Source of the DNA: Triangularia verruculosa
Lineage: Eukaryota > Ascomycota > Sordariomycetes > Sordariales > Podosporaceae
Direction of reading: 5' to 3'
Length of the DNA: 64,000 nucleotides
Assembly (NCBI GenBank): GCA_033296885.1
Contig: MU863879.1
Coordinates: 186,001-250,000 of the forward strand
Part shown: piece by piece, positions 45,892-55,967 of the stretch
Layout: each line of letters opens with the position of its first letter
Position numbering within the stretch: the first letter of the stretch is position 1
Translations under genes and position numbers: made by a program
The notes under the pieces: generated by a model
What the model saw: the letters and a program-made list of their open reading frames with translations, nothing else
Told to the model about the DNA's origin: nothing
The model's database searches: none

Positions 45892-46801
45892 TCAAATCGC
45901 GTCATTCAGCTAGGACGGCCATTTCTGCTCAAAGCGACAACTTCATCTCCTTCCCTGCGCGCTACACTATGTTATGGGCACCTGATCGCCACATATGTGC
46001 ACTTTTTTACGAAGAAGGTGTCCAGAACCAGTCAGGTCACACGCCATATCGAGCGGGTTGGGTGTCGCTGCAATCTCGCCGGCGATGAGCCAATCTGAGT
46101 CGAGGGTGGAGTTTTCGGTGTCCTGGAATTGCGCAGATCATGGCAGCGCCAAGGCCACCCTACTGGTGCGGCGGAGATGGGCAGCCGACCACGACACCTT
46201 GGTCGCACAGAGGCGCAAGCTTCTTTCGTTGAAATGAAAATTGCGGCCAGGTACGAATCTTATCGCATCAAAAGGTTGCGTTGGGACACAGCGATGCCGC
46301 AATCTCTACCTAGCCTGCCGTTTTCTTACACCGCTTTCTCTAATGCAGGATTTCACTCTGGGTGCCTACGTAATGGCGGAAGGCTTCTGGACGTTCCAGG
46401 ACACCCCGGTCAAGACCACTAAGACCCTGTCTGCTGACATTGACAACGCCCTGATTCGCTAAACACGCTTCAAAGTGGACCCAATCTTCCGGGACGGGCT
46501 TCCACCCGGGCATTCCTTTTCTCTGGGGATCATTCCCCAACCACACGGGCTTGCCTCTCTAGATTTTAGCTGCCCAAATCGCTGCAAGCCCAAGCCGACC
46601 ATCACCACCTCACCAGAGATCAGCAAGACGGATTGAGAACGGAGCCGGGAGGTCCTGTAGTCTTGTTCTGCCCCCGTCCTGTGTCCTGGTCAGTTGAATT
46701 CGGCGTAGCCTCCTTCGGTCTGCTGGACCCAGAAAATCAATAGTCCAGGCCTAGAAGACAGATCGGTATCAGATCCCCAGACCCTTCTTCGCTCGGCCTA
46801 G

Positions 46802-46810
46802 ATCAGATAA
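46802..46810 (+). promoter_or_regulatory. ATCAGATAA, consensus iron-GATA-factor site
   Basis: Second exact ATCWGATAA match, about 590 bases upstream of the SRE start. Binding by the SRE product itself would make an autoregulatory loop; this is inferred. Confidence 0.55.
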
Positions 46811-47399
46811 CCACCGCGTTGGTGGAGCGGTGGAGTAGGCATCCCACGCAGTTGATCATTGATTGCACTTAGGGGCTCCCCCTAATCCCCCCATGCCCTT
46901 CATCTGACAAAAGACTCTTCACTCCCAATCCGTTCACCATCTTCTTTCTCTCGCCTGGTCGGCCTTGGTAGACAACCATCATCCCACCACAGCACATCAA
47001 TCAAATCTTCCCCTGGGCATATCCAATCGCCAGCGGTGTCACTCTCCACTATTGTCACCTGCCCCGACAATAGTCGCCCCCTCCGACGGTCTCTTCGGAT
47101 TCGACTCCATAGTGGCGTGCTTGCCTTCCATCCTCGGGACAGCAACAATCCTTCGCTATCGGTCAAGCAAGGCAGTTTCGCTGCATCTATAGACTAGGCA
47201 CTAGCGTCGCTCACGTTCTGAAGAGACAAGAGACTGATCGTACTCGACTAGGCTGGGTTTTTAGCCTCGCTTGCCGAACGACTCGACCGTCAACTTTGGC
47301 CATTCCCGCCATATTGGGGACATTTATCGCTACTACTGTCAAGATCTCGACACCTATTGTACTAATAACCTGAGCGAACATCTTCGTTCGTGATTTGCG

Positions 47400-49095
47400 A
47401 TGATGGCGTTATCAGAGCCCTCACCAATTTCTCAGTCACCGCCACCGACAGAAACGGCGCACGCCCCACGTCGAACAGCACTTCCAACAAGGCCCGTAAC
47501 CTCCAAGGTGTCTACAGGCAACACTCAATACTCGAAGATGGGATCGACTGGGCAGCCAGATGAAAGATTGACGCCTCAAGATTCGCCACAACTATCACGG
47601 GCTTCTGCCTTTACATCAAATCCACCTAGCCCTACACAATCTGTTGCTCAAAGTCCCTCGAGCCAGAGTGTTGCTAGCTCTGCCCAAGGTCATACTGGCC
47701 AGGTCTGCAGGTGAGGAAAGCATAGTGTTTTTGGGCCAGAGCCTCGTCTAACGGTTTTTCATAGCAACTGTGGAACAACACAAACTCCTCTCTGGCGAAG
47801 ATCACCACAAGGCGCTACGATTTGCAACGCTTGTGGCTTGTATCTGAAGGCTCGGAACACCCACCGGCCCGTCAACCTCAAGCGCCCTCCAAACGTTATT
47901 CCCAGCGCTCGTCAGCCTTCAACCAAGCTCTATCCAAAAGCTCAGGTGACGCTGGCGCCTAGCCCAGCAGCGACGTATGTCAACGCGGATCAAGTTTCAA
48001 GTGGCACCTGTCCTGGCGGTGGAAAATGCAACGGCACTGGCGGCGCTGAGGGATGTGGTGGCTGCCCGGCGTACAACAACAGGTTGTCAAAGAGTGGAGT
48101 CTTGAGATGCGGTAGCGGCGGAGCATCTGCAGCAAAGGCACCGACTCCTAGTAACGGCGATGAGCCAACACCCATCGACATTGGCGCGCTTCACATTCAG
48201 AGTCAAAACACGACTGTTGTGATTGCGTGTCAGAACTGCGGGACTACGATCACTCCGCTGTGGCGTAGGGACGAGGCCGGGCATACAATTTGCAATGCCT
48301 GTGGTAAGTAACGGCAAAATGCTTATGAATGTGCCCAGTGCTAACCTCCACGTAGGCCTTTACTACAAACTCCACGGTGTTCACCGCCCAGTCACAATGA
48401 AGAAATCCGTCATCAAGCGCAGGAAACGTGTTATTCCCGCCGCCGGTGGCAGTCCTGAAATGGAAAATGCCACTCTCGACCGCCCCTATTCGCAATCACC
48501 AACCCCAGAAGCGCCAAAAGAACGTGGCACCTTCAATGCTGACGGCTCAGTCAACCTCGGCTTTAGCAAAAAGCAACAACAGCAATCGCAACAAGAATCC
48601 TCCTTAAAACTGGTCCCAGAAGACGTCCTCATGCAAAACAGACAAACCTCCCCATTGCCCTCCAGCGACCTGGCACAGTACCACTCCTCCCAGCCCAGCC
48701 ACCAATCACAGTCCAAACCGGAATCTCTCAACGACGAGAATCGATTAGCTCCGCTAATCAATATGGGAGGCGGTCGGCAGACGTCGTTGAGCCCGGCGAG
48801 CTTCTTGTCGCCCTCTCGCAAGAGGTCGTTTTCGGCGACGGATCCAGAGACAGATGGCGAGCAGACGAAGAGGCTGAGCTCGATTAAGAGTATTTTGAAT
48901 CCGACATCGGGAACAGGGGACAGTGAAGAGGGGAGGCAGGACAGGTTCCCGAGCCCTGGGAGTCTAATTGGACAAGGTGCTGTGGATGCGGAGCAAAAGA
49001 AGGCGGAGAGGAGGGCAGCGTTGGCGATGGAGGCGGAAAGGATGAGGGAAATGCTGAGGCAGAAGGAGAGGGAGTTGGCTGAGTTGGATGGGTAA
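47400..49095 (+). CDS. sre: GATA-type iron regulator SRE/SreA/Urbs1
   Basis: Exons 47400-47710, 47765-48303 and 48356-49095 give 529 residues. Two GATA zinc fingers of the C-x2-C-x17-C-x2-C type flank a conserved cysteine-rich linker. Finger 1 is CSNCGTTQTPLWRRSPQG...CNAC, and finger 2 is CQNCGTTITPLWRRDEAG...CNAC followed by GLYYKLHGVHRPVTMKK. The linker has C-x5-C-x8-C-x2-C (from CPGGGKC to CGGC), the iron-sensing element of this family. Each finger is split by an intron. The family represses siderophore synthesis and iron uptake genes when iron is plentiful. The C-terminus has a Gln run, Ser/Pro-rich sequence and a terminal coiled coil (EAERMREMLRQKERELAEL), also a family trait. Confidence 0.96.
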
Positions 49096-50414
49096 TGACC
49101 GCACGTTGGACAAATAATCTTCCCACCATGGGCTTTGTGATAATGATTCCTGGGTATCCTCTGGATACGGTATACGGAGTTTAGGATGACTTACGGGATA
49201 CGGACGGCAAAAGCAACAACTGGGCTCGTCATGGGATTTGGAGTTAAAGTGAACAGCATCGGGATGGATAGCGTCTGTTTTCCGAGGCGTCAGGATGGCT
49301 AGAGAAAGCTGGTATACAGTCTACTATATGTATAGTTGTATTCCTCATGTATAAGAGGGCGCAAGGTGCGGTCGTTGGTGTCGTATGCCTGTGCCAAAGG
49401 TCAAATGTCGGACCTGTGGTATAGTCAATTGAAATCACCACCTCACATTACGTCGTGTGGAGTGGTATTTTCCATTGACCACTCTCCGGGTCCCACACTT
49501 GACAGTTGACTTTAGCATTCAACACCAGCGACGGCACGCAAACGACCATCTATTTTCCTTCAACTATGAGAGAACACACGACTCGATGAATTGATCGTCA
49601 ATACAATCAACGAACATTTCAACTCTAGCATTCGAGAGTACTCTCTGCCACAGATCTTTGATGAATTCCAGATTAAAGTGACCATTGGGACCTGGTTCCC
49701 GGTAATATGGTCAGTTTGTGTATATAGACAGGCGTACATGAGCATCCAATTGAAAGGGGGCTCTGTAGTTGCATTTGATGAGGGGGACGAGGGAGATCAT
49801 GAAACCGCGTTCGGATGATATCATACTTGGAGCTTTCCCTTTTTGGGAAGTGTATTGGTGACTTGACTCTGCCAGCTTCTACATGGCTGTACATCGCCGA
49901 TGGCAGCAACACTTAATAACAACAGAGATCCACTTGGACTTGAGGTCTTCGATACAACAAATTGATTTTATGTCTTTGGCGTTGAGTTTGACAAGACCTG
50001 AAGGATAATCGTAGCCGGGTACAAGAGGGAGGTTGGTTGTTAAGTGTTACCTAAGGTTTCAACACGCACAAGCGGAAGACTCCGCCATGGCGCCGCGTCA
50101 TTCCGTTTCCAGCTTCTGTGTGCGGGTTACCTTAGCTTCCTCCCCCTGTCACTTTCCCGACCTCCCCCCCAAAGGTTTCGCAAAAAGCTTTGAACAAGGC
50201 AGCAGTATCCTAGAATCTTCGTTGCTCCCCAGTTTCGCAAAGATCACATTTTGAACGACATCAAATCGAACACGTAACCGCGCAGCAAGAGACGACAGAC
50301 GAGAACATTCCGATCCCGACAGACCGACCGACCAACCGAGACATTCGAAGCGAGCTAGCAAGGCGAGACACGGACGACGGACAAGCAAGGAAGAAACCAA
50401 TTGGTAAAGATACG
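49096..50414. other. SRE 3' end and TVP15 upstream region
   Basis: No gene is recognised in these 1.3 kb. A 75-codon frame at 49591-49818 lacks any domain or conserved context. Confidence 0.5.
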
Positions 50415-51653
50415 ATGGATTTCTCGAATATCTTGTAGGTTTCTGTTCTTTTTTGCTTCTGTGGGATTGGATGGAATGGGGGCGATTGCGCGAGTGAGTT
50501 GAGGCTCAGAAGCCGAGCGCAACATCTATCCGCACTTCCGCAGACAGCCGTCACAGTTTGACCGGCCTGCAACGTCGAGGAAGATGCGCAATAGCGCCGG
50601 GACCGAGACACGATGGATGATGCTTCCACTGCCCCTCGACCCCTGATGTCTACCACCTCGAACTTCACGATCTCGAATCTGGCTTCCGTCCGAAAGGAGA
50701 AAAGAGGTGGGCCTTGGGGGTTTGGTTACAAGCGCATCATCAGCACCGCCGAAATGCGATATGTTGAGAGGAGGGTTGCGTCGGAGGGGAGCTGAGGTGG
50801 CGGATCAGACCGGGCTGGGCTATCACTAATCCCCCTGCTTACACCAAATGGGCCTTGATCTTTGGGGTAAATAAATGCTAACTATTCTTTCTTTGATTTG
50901 CAGCCGCGTTGTGAACTTGGTTGTGGGCGGCCTTATGGTCGCGGGTGGTATCTCCCAGTTCTTCCCGATTGGCTTGTAAGTTTTATCCTCCTCGTGCGCT
51001 GCCAGCTTCCGAGGAGGTGTTACGACTGTCTCGATTCTGGATTTTGTGACGAACTGGGCCACTTCGCATTTGACGCTGCTAGGTGAAGGAAGCACGGCCG
51101 AAGAGCAAAAAGATGGGTGTCAACGTTGGGCCGGATGTCTTCGCAAAGTCCATATTGAGCGGTTTGGGACGCCTCTTCGGCTGAGTTACGTGAGAATCAG
51201 CCTGGGACGTTTACTGATGACGTTGCTTTGGGTGATAATAGCCAATCGTCGATTATCGGAGTTTACGTGATTCTCTTTGGCCTGGGTAAGCCGGATCCCT
51301 GCTCGATATGAGGGAGACAACATGCTAACTAGATCGCAACAGCCACCGCTCTTCTTGAGTTTCAGATCCCTCCTCAGGTCTCGCGCTACGGCTCCTTCTT
51401 GTTCTCCTTCATTGGTCGTGGTATCTGTAAGTATCTATCTGTCACGTACACCCGAAATATACGCTAACTTGATATGCTAGTCTACATCTTCATCGGCACC
51501 ATTCTCCTCCACGACGGCGTTCTCAGAATCATCATGGGCTCGCTCATTGGTGTCGCTGGTGCTGCCTACGTCGCCCTGGAGTTCATCCCCTCGATCGAGC
51601 CCCCTGCCAACATGCGCGAGGCTGACGCCGGCTGGGGTGCTGAGCAGGTTTAA
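50415..51653 (+). CDS. TVP15: Golgi membrane protein TVP15 (COPI-associated family)
   Basis: Five exons, 50415-50434, 50904-50975, 51242-51285, 51343-51426 and 51481-51653, give only 130 residues. All joins keep frame: MDFSNIF, then RVVNLVVGGLMVAGGISQFFP, then QSSIIGVYVILFGLATALLEF, then QIPPQVSRYGSFLFSFIGRGIFYIFIGTILL. Four hydrophobic segments and the C-terminal EFIPSIEPPANMREAD match the COPI_assoc/Tvp15 family, small four-pass proteins of Golgi vesicles. The gene is mostly intron: the first is 469 bases and the second 266, both long for this genome. No single frame shows the protein, so it is easily missed by ORF scanning. Confidence 0.9.
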
Positions 51654-52280
51654 GCCTGTTCACTGGTACCACTCTTCAAAAATGTCGAGAGCAGCTCGGT
51701 AGTCGAGTAGCTGGTCACTGTGGAAGTAATACACAAGCAAGGGCAACCTTTCTTACATGTTCAAGGATCAGAATGGGTTTAAATCATGAGGAACGGCCAA
51801 TGAAAGGATGGGTTATTCATTGGAGAAAATCAGGATTAACGAAGCTCGGGGACTTGGGACTGAATGATGATGATGATGGGGTGAAAGTTTGATGGGTAAA
51901 TGAGGATTTTGGGTTGGTTTAAAAACGAAAGGTTGTATGATAGGGAATATCATGGCGGGAAATAGCGGTGGAGGGGCCGCTGCAGCGTTGGTTTTGGAAG
52001 ACAGCAGCAGGTTAGGAATATGACACTGATTTAATGGATGTATCTCTGCGGACATGTCCAACATGTGCCTGTGATGTAAGTGCTCAAGAGACTAGGCCAA
52101 GGCGCGCGTTCTGGCCAAGCTCGGACCCACTTTTTATATCTCGAACTTAAAGCTCTCTCGCGCGCCCATCAAGCATCTTTTTATCGATAGCAACTATTTC
52201 TCACTCACACCCGACTTTCACACTTCCATCATCAACCCGACAACTTTTTTCTCACCACAAACCTCCATCACATTTAAAAA
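51654..52280. other. TVP15 3' end and POP5 promoter
   Basis: No coding signal. A short GATGATGAT run (about 51865) and a CT-rich leader before POP5 are present. Confidence 0.6.
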
Positions 52281-52835
52281 ATGGTCCGCCTCAAAGACCG
52301 CTACCTCCTCGTCAACATAATCTACACCTCCCCTCCCCCCCACTCCTCTTCCAGTCCCAGTCCAGTATCCGACCTCCTCCTCTACAACCAGCCCACCACC
52401 TCCGACCTCCGCCCGCAGACCATCCTCAAGGACATCCGTGCCGAAGTTTCGTCTTTGTTCGGCGACTGCGGCTCCGGCGCCATCGACCGCAGTTTGCAGG
52501 TCAAATACCTCTCCCCCGCCACCAGCACGTTCATCCTGCGGGTGTCCCGCGCCCACTTCCGGCTCGTCTGGGCCGCGCTCACCTTCATGCACGCCCTCCG
52601 CGGCAGGCCCTGCATCTTCCGGGTCGTCCGCATAAGCGGTACCATGCGCAAGGTGGAGCAGGAAGCCATTCGGCGGGCGCGGTTGCTTGTTTTGGCGGCC
52701 AAGGATGAGCTCAAGGGGAAGAGCTCTTCTGATGCGTTGGGGGTGCTGTTGAGGAGTGATAGCCAACAACAGCGGACGCTGGCTATTGTTGGTGGGCAGG
52801 GTGATGATGACGAGGAGGGGTTGGCTGAGGATTGA
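52281..52835 (+). CDS. POP5: RNase P/MRP protein subunit POP5
   Basis: A single exon of 184 residues begins MVRLKDRYLLVNI, the usual POP5 N-terminus. Then come LRPQTILKDIRAEVSSLFGDCGSG, YLSPATSTFILRVSRAHFRLVWAALTFM and VRISGTMRKVEQEAIRRAR, all family motifs. POP5 is a core protein of RNase P (tRNA 5' processing) and RNase MRP (rRNA processing) in the nucleus. A Ser/Pro insertion follows the first strand (PPPHSSSSPSPVSD). The C-terminus is an acidic tail. The stop lies 31 bases from the convergent stop of GPN2. Confidence 0.95.
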   Translation: MVRLKDRYLLVNIIYTSPPPHSSSSPSPVSDLLLYNQPTTSDLRPQTILKDIRAEVSSLFGDCGSGAIDRSLQVKYLSPATSTFILRVSRAHFRLVWAALTFMHALRGRPCIFRVVRISGTMRKVEQEAIRRARLLVLAAKDELKGKSSSDALGVLLRSDSQQQRTLAIVGGQGDDDEEGLAED

Positions 52836-52866
52836 AGTTTGTTTTGAAGAGCTTGTTGGAAGGGAT

Positions 52867-54029
52867 TTACTTCTTTTTACGGACTACTTTGATGCCTCCA
52901 GTTTGGGATGGGACCCCGGGTAATGGACCGCCGGCCTCCATCTGCGCCTGCGCTTGCGCCTCTCGGATCTTTTCCTGCTCCTCCTCCTCCAGCCTCTCCC
53001 GCTCGTCATACTCGGCTTTGCTATCGATCCATCGATCTTGGACATCGACATTATCTACCAGCGACGACTCATTGCGCATGGCTACCTGCCAGACGGTGTC
53101 ATTTGCGCCTTCAGCGCCGCCAAAGACGTAGCCTCCCGCCCGATCGATCACCCTCAGGAGATGCATCATGCTCCTTTTGTTGTCTACGGCTAAGACCTCG
53201 AAGTTTACGAGCCCGAACTGCTCGATGAGGTTTGCGACGGCGTTGTTCAAGGCGCCAAATTTGTCGCTGCGAACAGCTGGGGCCTCGGCGTCGAGGACGG
53301 GCATGAGATAGGAAAGGTCTTGGACTTCGGTGTAGAAATCGAGGTTGAAGGGGAGGGGGTCGTAGGAGGAGATCTTGTCGATTTTGGTGAGGACGTTGAT
53401 GTGCGGGAGATCCATTTGGAGCATGGCGCGGAGGGCGAGGAGGACGGTGGAGATGTAGAGGGATGGTTGGGTTAGACAGAAGCAGTCGGATAGGTGGACT
53501 GCTACTAGCTAGACGAGAGTCAGCATACAAAGCCACAGCACAAGGATATGTCTAATCGTACTCTATATCCCAGCCGCTTTTGAAGTTTGTAAAAGATGTT
53601 GCGCAGTGAAGTGTGATGTGTGTAGAGCTCGACCTGGCCAGGGCAGTCAAACAGGACGTAGTCGTCACCCAACTCTTTTAACCCGTTTTCCAGCCACTCA
53701 AAGTTGTTCTCAAGTTCTTCCAGTGCGTATAAAACGCCGCCGTTGGGCCCGAGTTGGTCGTCGGCCATGATCTCTTCAAGGGTGACAAGGTCGCGGATGT
53801 CAAGGGCGCAGGGATAGCTGGTTTGGTCATTGGCAGGGTCGAGGTTAATGACGGAGCATTGACGGCCTATGGCGGACATGAACTGGTGCACTTTGAAGTG
53901 TTAGTATGAGGAGTACTGAGGGTGGGATTGCGATGCGCAAAGAAGACATGAAGGGGAAAACGTACTTCCATCGCAGTAAGTACTCTTGCCCGCACCTGGC
54001 GCGCCGAGGACGAGTTGCCCGAAGGGCAT
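52867..54029 (-). CDS. GPN2: GPN-loop GTPase 2
   Basis: Exons as complement are 54029-53966, 53890-53562 and 53508-52867, giving 344 residues. The P-loop is GAPGAGKSTYC, split from MHQFMSAIG by the first intron. The switch part is INLDPAND, the diagnostic insertion is LGPNGG, and VLFDCPGQVEL and NVLTKIDKIS complete the GTPase. GPN GTPases chaperone RNA polymerase II assembly and nuclear import. The C-terminus is a charged helix (RERLEEEEQEKIREAQ) ending in RKKK. Divergent from BUB3 with 437 bases between starts. Confidence 0.96.
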
Positions 54030-54466
54030 TTTAGTGGTATGGTAGGGATGAGTAGCCGCACGAGTATTGTAAGTAGTGATTAATATGTGTAGTCAACAGG
54101 TAAAGTCGAAAGTATCGGTGTGTTCCAAATGTCGATATCAAATGCGCCGCGTGGAATCAATATGTTCTGGATGGTTCGGTTCTACAGTTGACATTTGACA
54201 GCTGCTTCTGCTTGGGGGACGTTAGCCCCGCCAAAAGTTTAGCGGGACGATGACGCTGATCGTAGGGCGGCAAGTGGGGCTCCTTCAGGGGACCTTGGAA
54301 ATAATAGCGGTGTGAAGCGGCAGAACCCGCCGAGGCTTGTTTACTGCCATTGCCCCAGAGATTGGTCGCATTTGGAGCTTTCGCAGCAAGTTCCCATCTG
54401 AAGCTTCCAAGCGGTGATTGTCGACCAATTCAACTTTTTCCCCTACTACACCCAACAGTCGACACA
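54030..54466. other. Bidirectional promoter of GPN2 and BUB3
   Basis: A 437-base gap between two divergent starts. No coding signal and no motif I can name with confidence. Confidence 0.6.
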
Positions 54467-55580
54467 ATGGCTCCTTGTATGTACCTGCGCATTACTCTCT
54501 GATAGTAAAGGACTGAAACATGCTTACATGATAAAAAAAAAAACAGCAACCCAATTTGAAGTGTCGCAACCACCCACCGACGCCATCTCCTCCCTCGTCT
54601 TCTCTTCGGATTCCTCCCACCGCCTCCTCGTCTCCTCCTGGGACAAGCACGTCTACCTCTACTCCATCACCGACGACCAAGCCTCCCTCCTCAACAAATA
54701 CGAGCACCGCGCCCCGGTCCTAGACGTCTGCTTCGGCGCCAGCAACAATGTAGCCTTCACAGCCGGCATGGACCGCCAGGTCAAGCGCATCAACCTCACC
54801 ACCGGGGACCAAACCGTCCTGTCAAAACACTCCGAGCCAGTCCGCTGCGTAGTCTACTCCCCATCCCACTCCCTCCTCATCTCCGCCTCCTGGGACAACA
54901 CCCTCCACGTCCACAACCTTTCCTCCTCCTCCGATGCGTCCGAGCCATTGGTCATCCCCCTCCCAGGCAAACCCCACGCTCTATCCTCCTCCCCAACCAA
55001 ACTCGTCGTCGCCATGACCGCCCGGCTAGTTCACATTTACGATCTGCCAGTACTGGCCTCTGCGACGACAACCCCGCCGTCCCCCTGGCAGACAAGGGAA
55101 TCCTCCCTCAAATTCCTCACCAGAGCGGTAGCCTGCATGCCCAATGACGCGGGCTACGCCACCTCTTCCATCGAAGGCAGAGTAGCAGTGGAATGGTTCG
55201 AAGACACCCCCGAGTCTCAAGCGCGAAAGTACGCGTTCAAGTGCCATCGCCAGGCCGCCCCGGAAGAGGAAGGAGGCGGCGATATCGTCTACCCCGTCAA
55301 CGCCCTCGCTTTCCACCCTGTGTACGGTACCTTTGCTAGTGGTGGGGGTGATGGCACTGTTGCGCTTTGGGATGCAGAGGCGAAGAGGAGGATGAGACAG
55401 TACCAAAAGTTCCCCGAGGCGGTGGCGAGCTTGGGGTTCAGCGGGGATGGAAAGTATCTCGCGATTGGGGTTTGTCCTGGGTTTGAGACGGGGATGGAGG
55501 ATTATGATGGGAAGGGGAGGACGAGGGTGTTTGTGAGGGAGCTGGGGGAGACGGAGGCCAAGGGGAAGGGGCCGAAGTAA
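54467..55580 (+). CDS. BUB3: Mitotic checkpoint protein BUB3
   Basis: Exons 54467-54476 and 54547-55580 give 347 residues. The first exon has only 10 bases (MAP plus one base) and joins STQFEVSQPPTDAISSLVFS. The WD-repeat protein matches Bub3: LLVSSWDKHVYLY, PVLDVCFG, FTAGMDRQVKRINL, LISASWDNTLHVH, and near the end EGRVAVEWFEDTPESQARKYAFKCHR and ALAFHPVYGTFASGGGDGTVALWD. Those last two are diagnostic of Bub3. Bub3 binds Bub1 and Mad3 and recruits them to phosphorylated MELT motifs at kinetochores for the spindle checkpoint. The intron has an unusual A-run before its acceptor. Confidence 0.95.
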
Positions 55581-55967
55581 TAAGATGATGTTTTTATATC
55601 CTGGGGTTTTTTTTTGAGGGGGGAGAATACTGGTATTTTTTTCGGTAGTCAATGTTCTAGGCGTTGGGGATGTGGGTAAGCTAAAGAGCTACTCGTTGCA
55701 GGTAAAATATATATTACGACTGGATTGTAAGAAGAGCAAGTCGCTGTGGTCTAAATATGGTATCTAACATGATGTGTGAACAAGTTCGCTGAGGAGCTAT
55801 GAAACAGCAAGTATTGTGTTAGTATGTTGAATACATCCCTCTCCCCCTTTTTCACCCCCTTGTTTCCGACAATTATTCTTCCCCTTTCGATTCCAAAAAA
55901 AAAAAAAAACACGTTCATTATCCGTTTACATGGCCAGTCACTGTATTTGTTTCTCAGCCGAACCCCC
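55581..55967. other. Convergent gap between BUB3 and the repeat-motif gene
   Basis: A short 3'-3' gap with an A-run near 55896. No coding signal. Confidence 0.6.

Larger units (their letters stand above)
44332..47399. other. 3.1-kb region upstream of the SRE gene
   Basis: No protein-coding gene is recognised. Two exact ATCWGATAA sites lie at 45883-45891 and 46802-46810 and are listed separately. A long upstream region is common for fungal regulatory genes. Frames at 45501-46237 show no domain. Confidence 0.5.

Noticed and set aside
49591..49818. 75-codon frame between SRE and TVP15
   Set aside because: No similarity recognised, no coding neighbours, and size within chance expectation.
50613..50795. 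60-codon frame within TVP15 intron 1
   Set aside because: Cannot be joined in frame to TVP15 exons, and the direct join of exons 1 and 2 already gives the conserved protein start.
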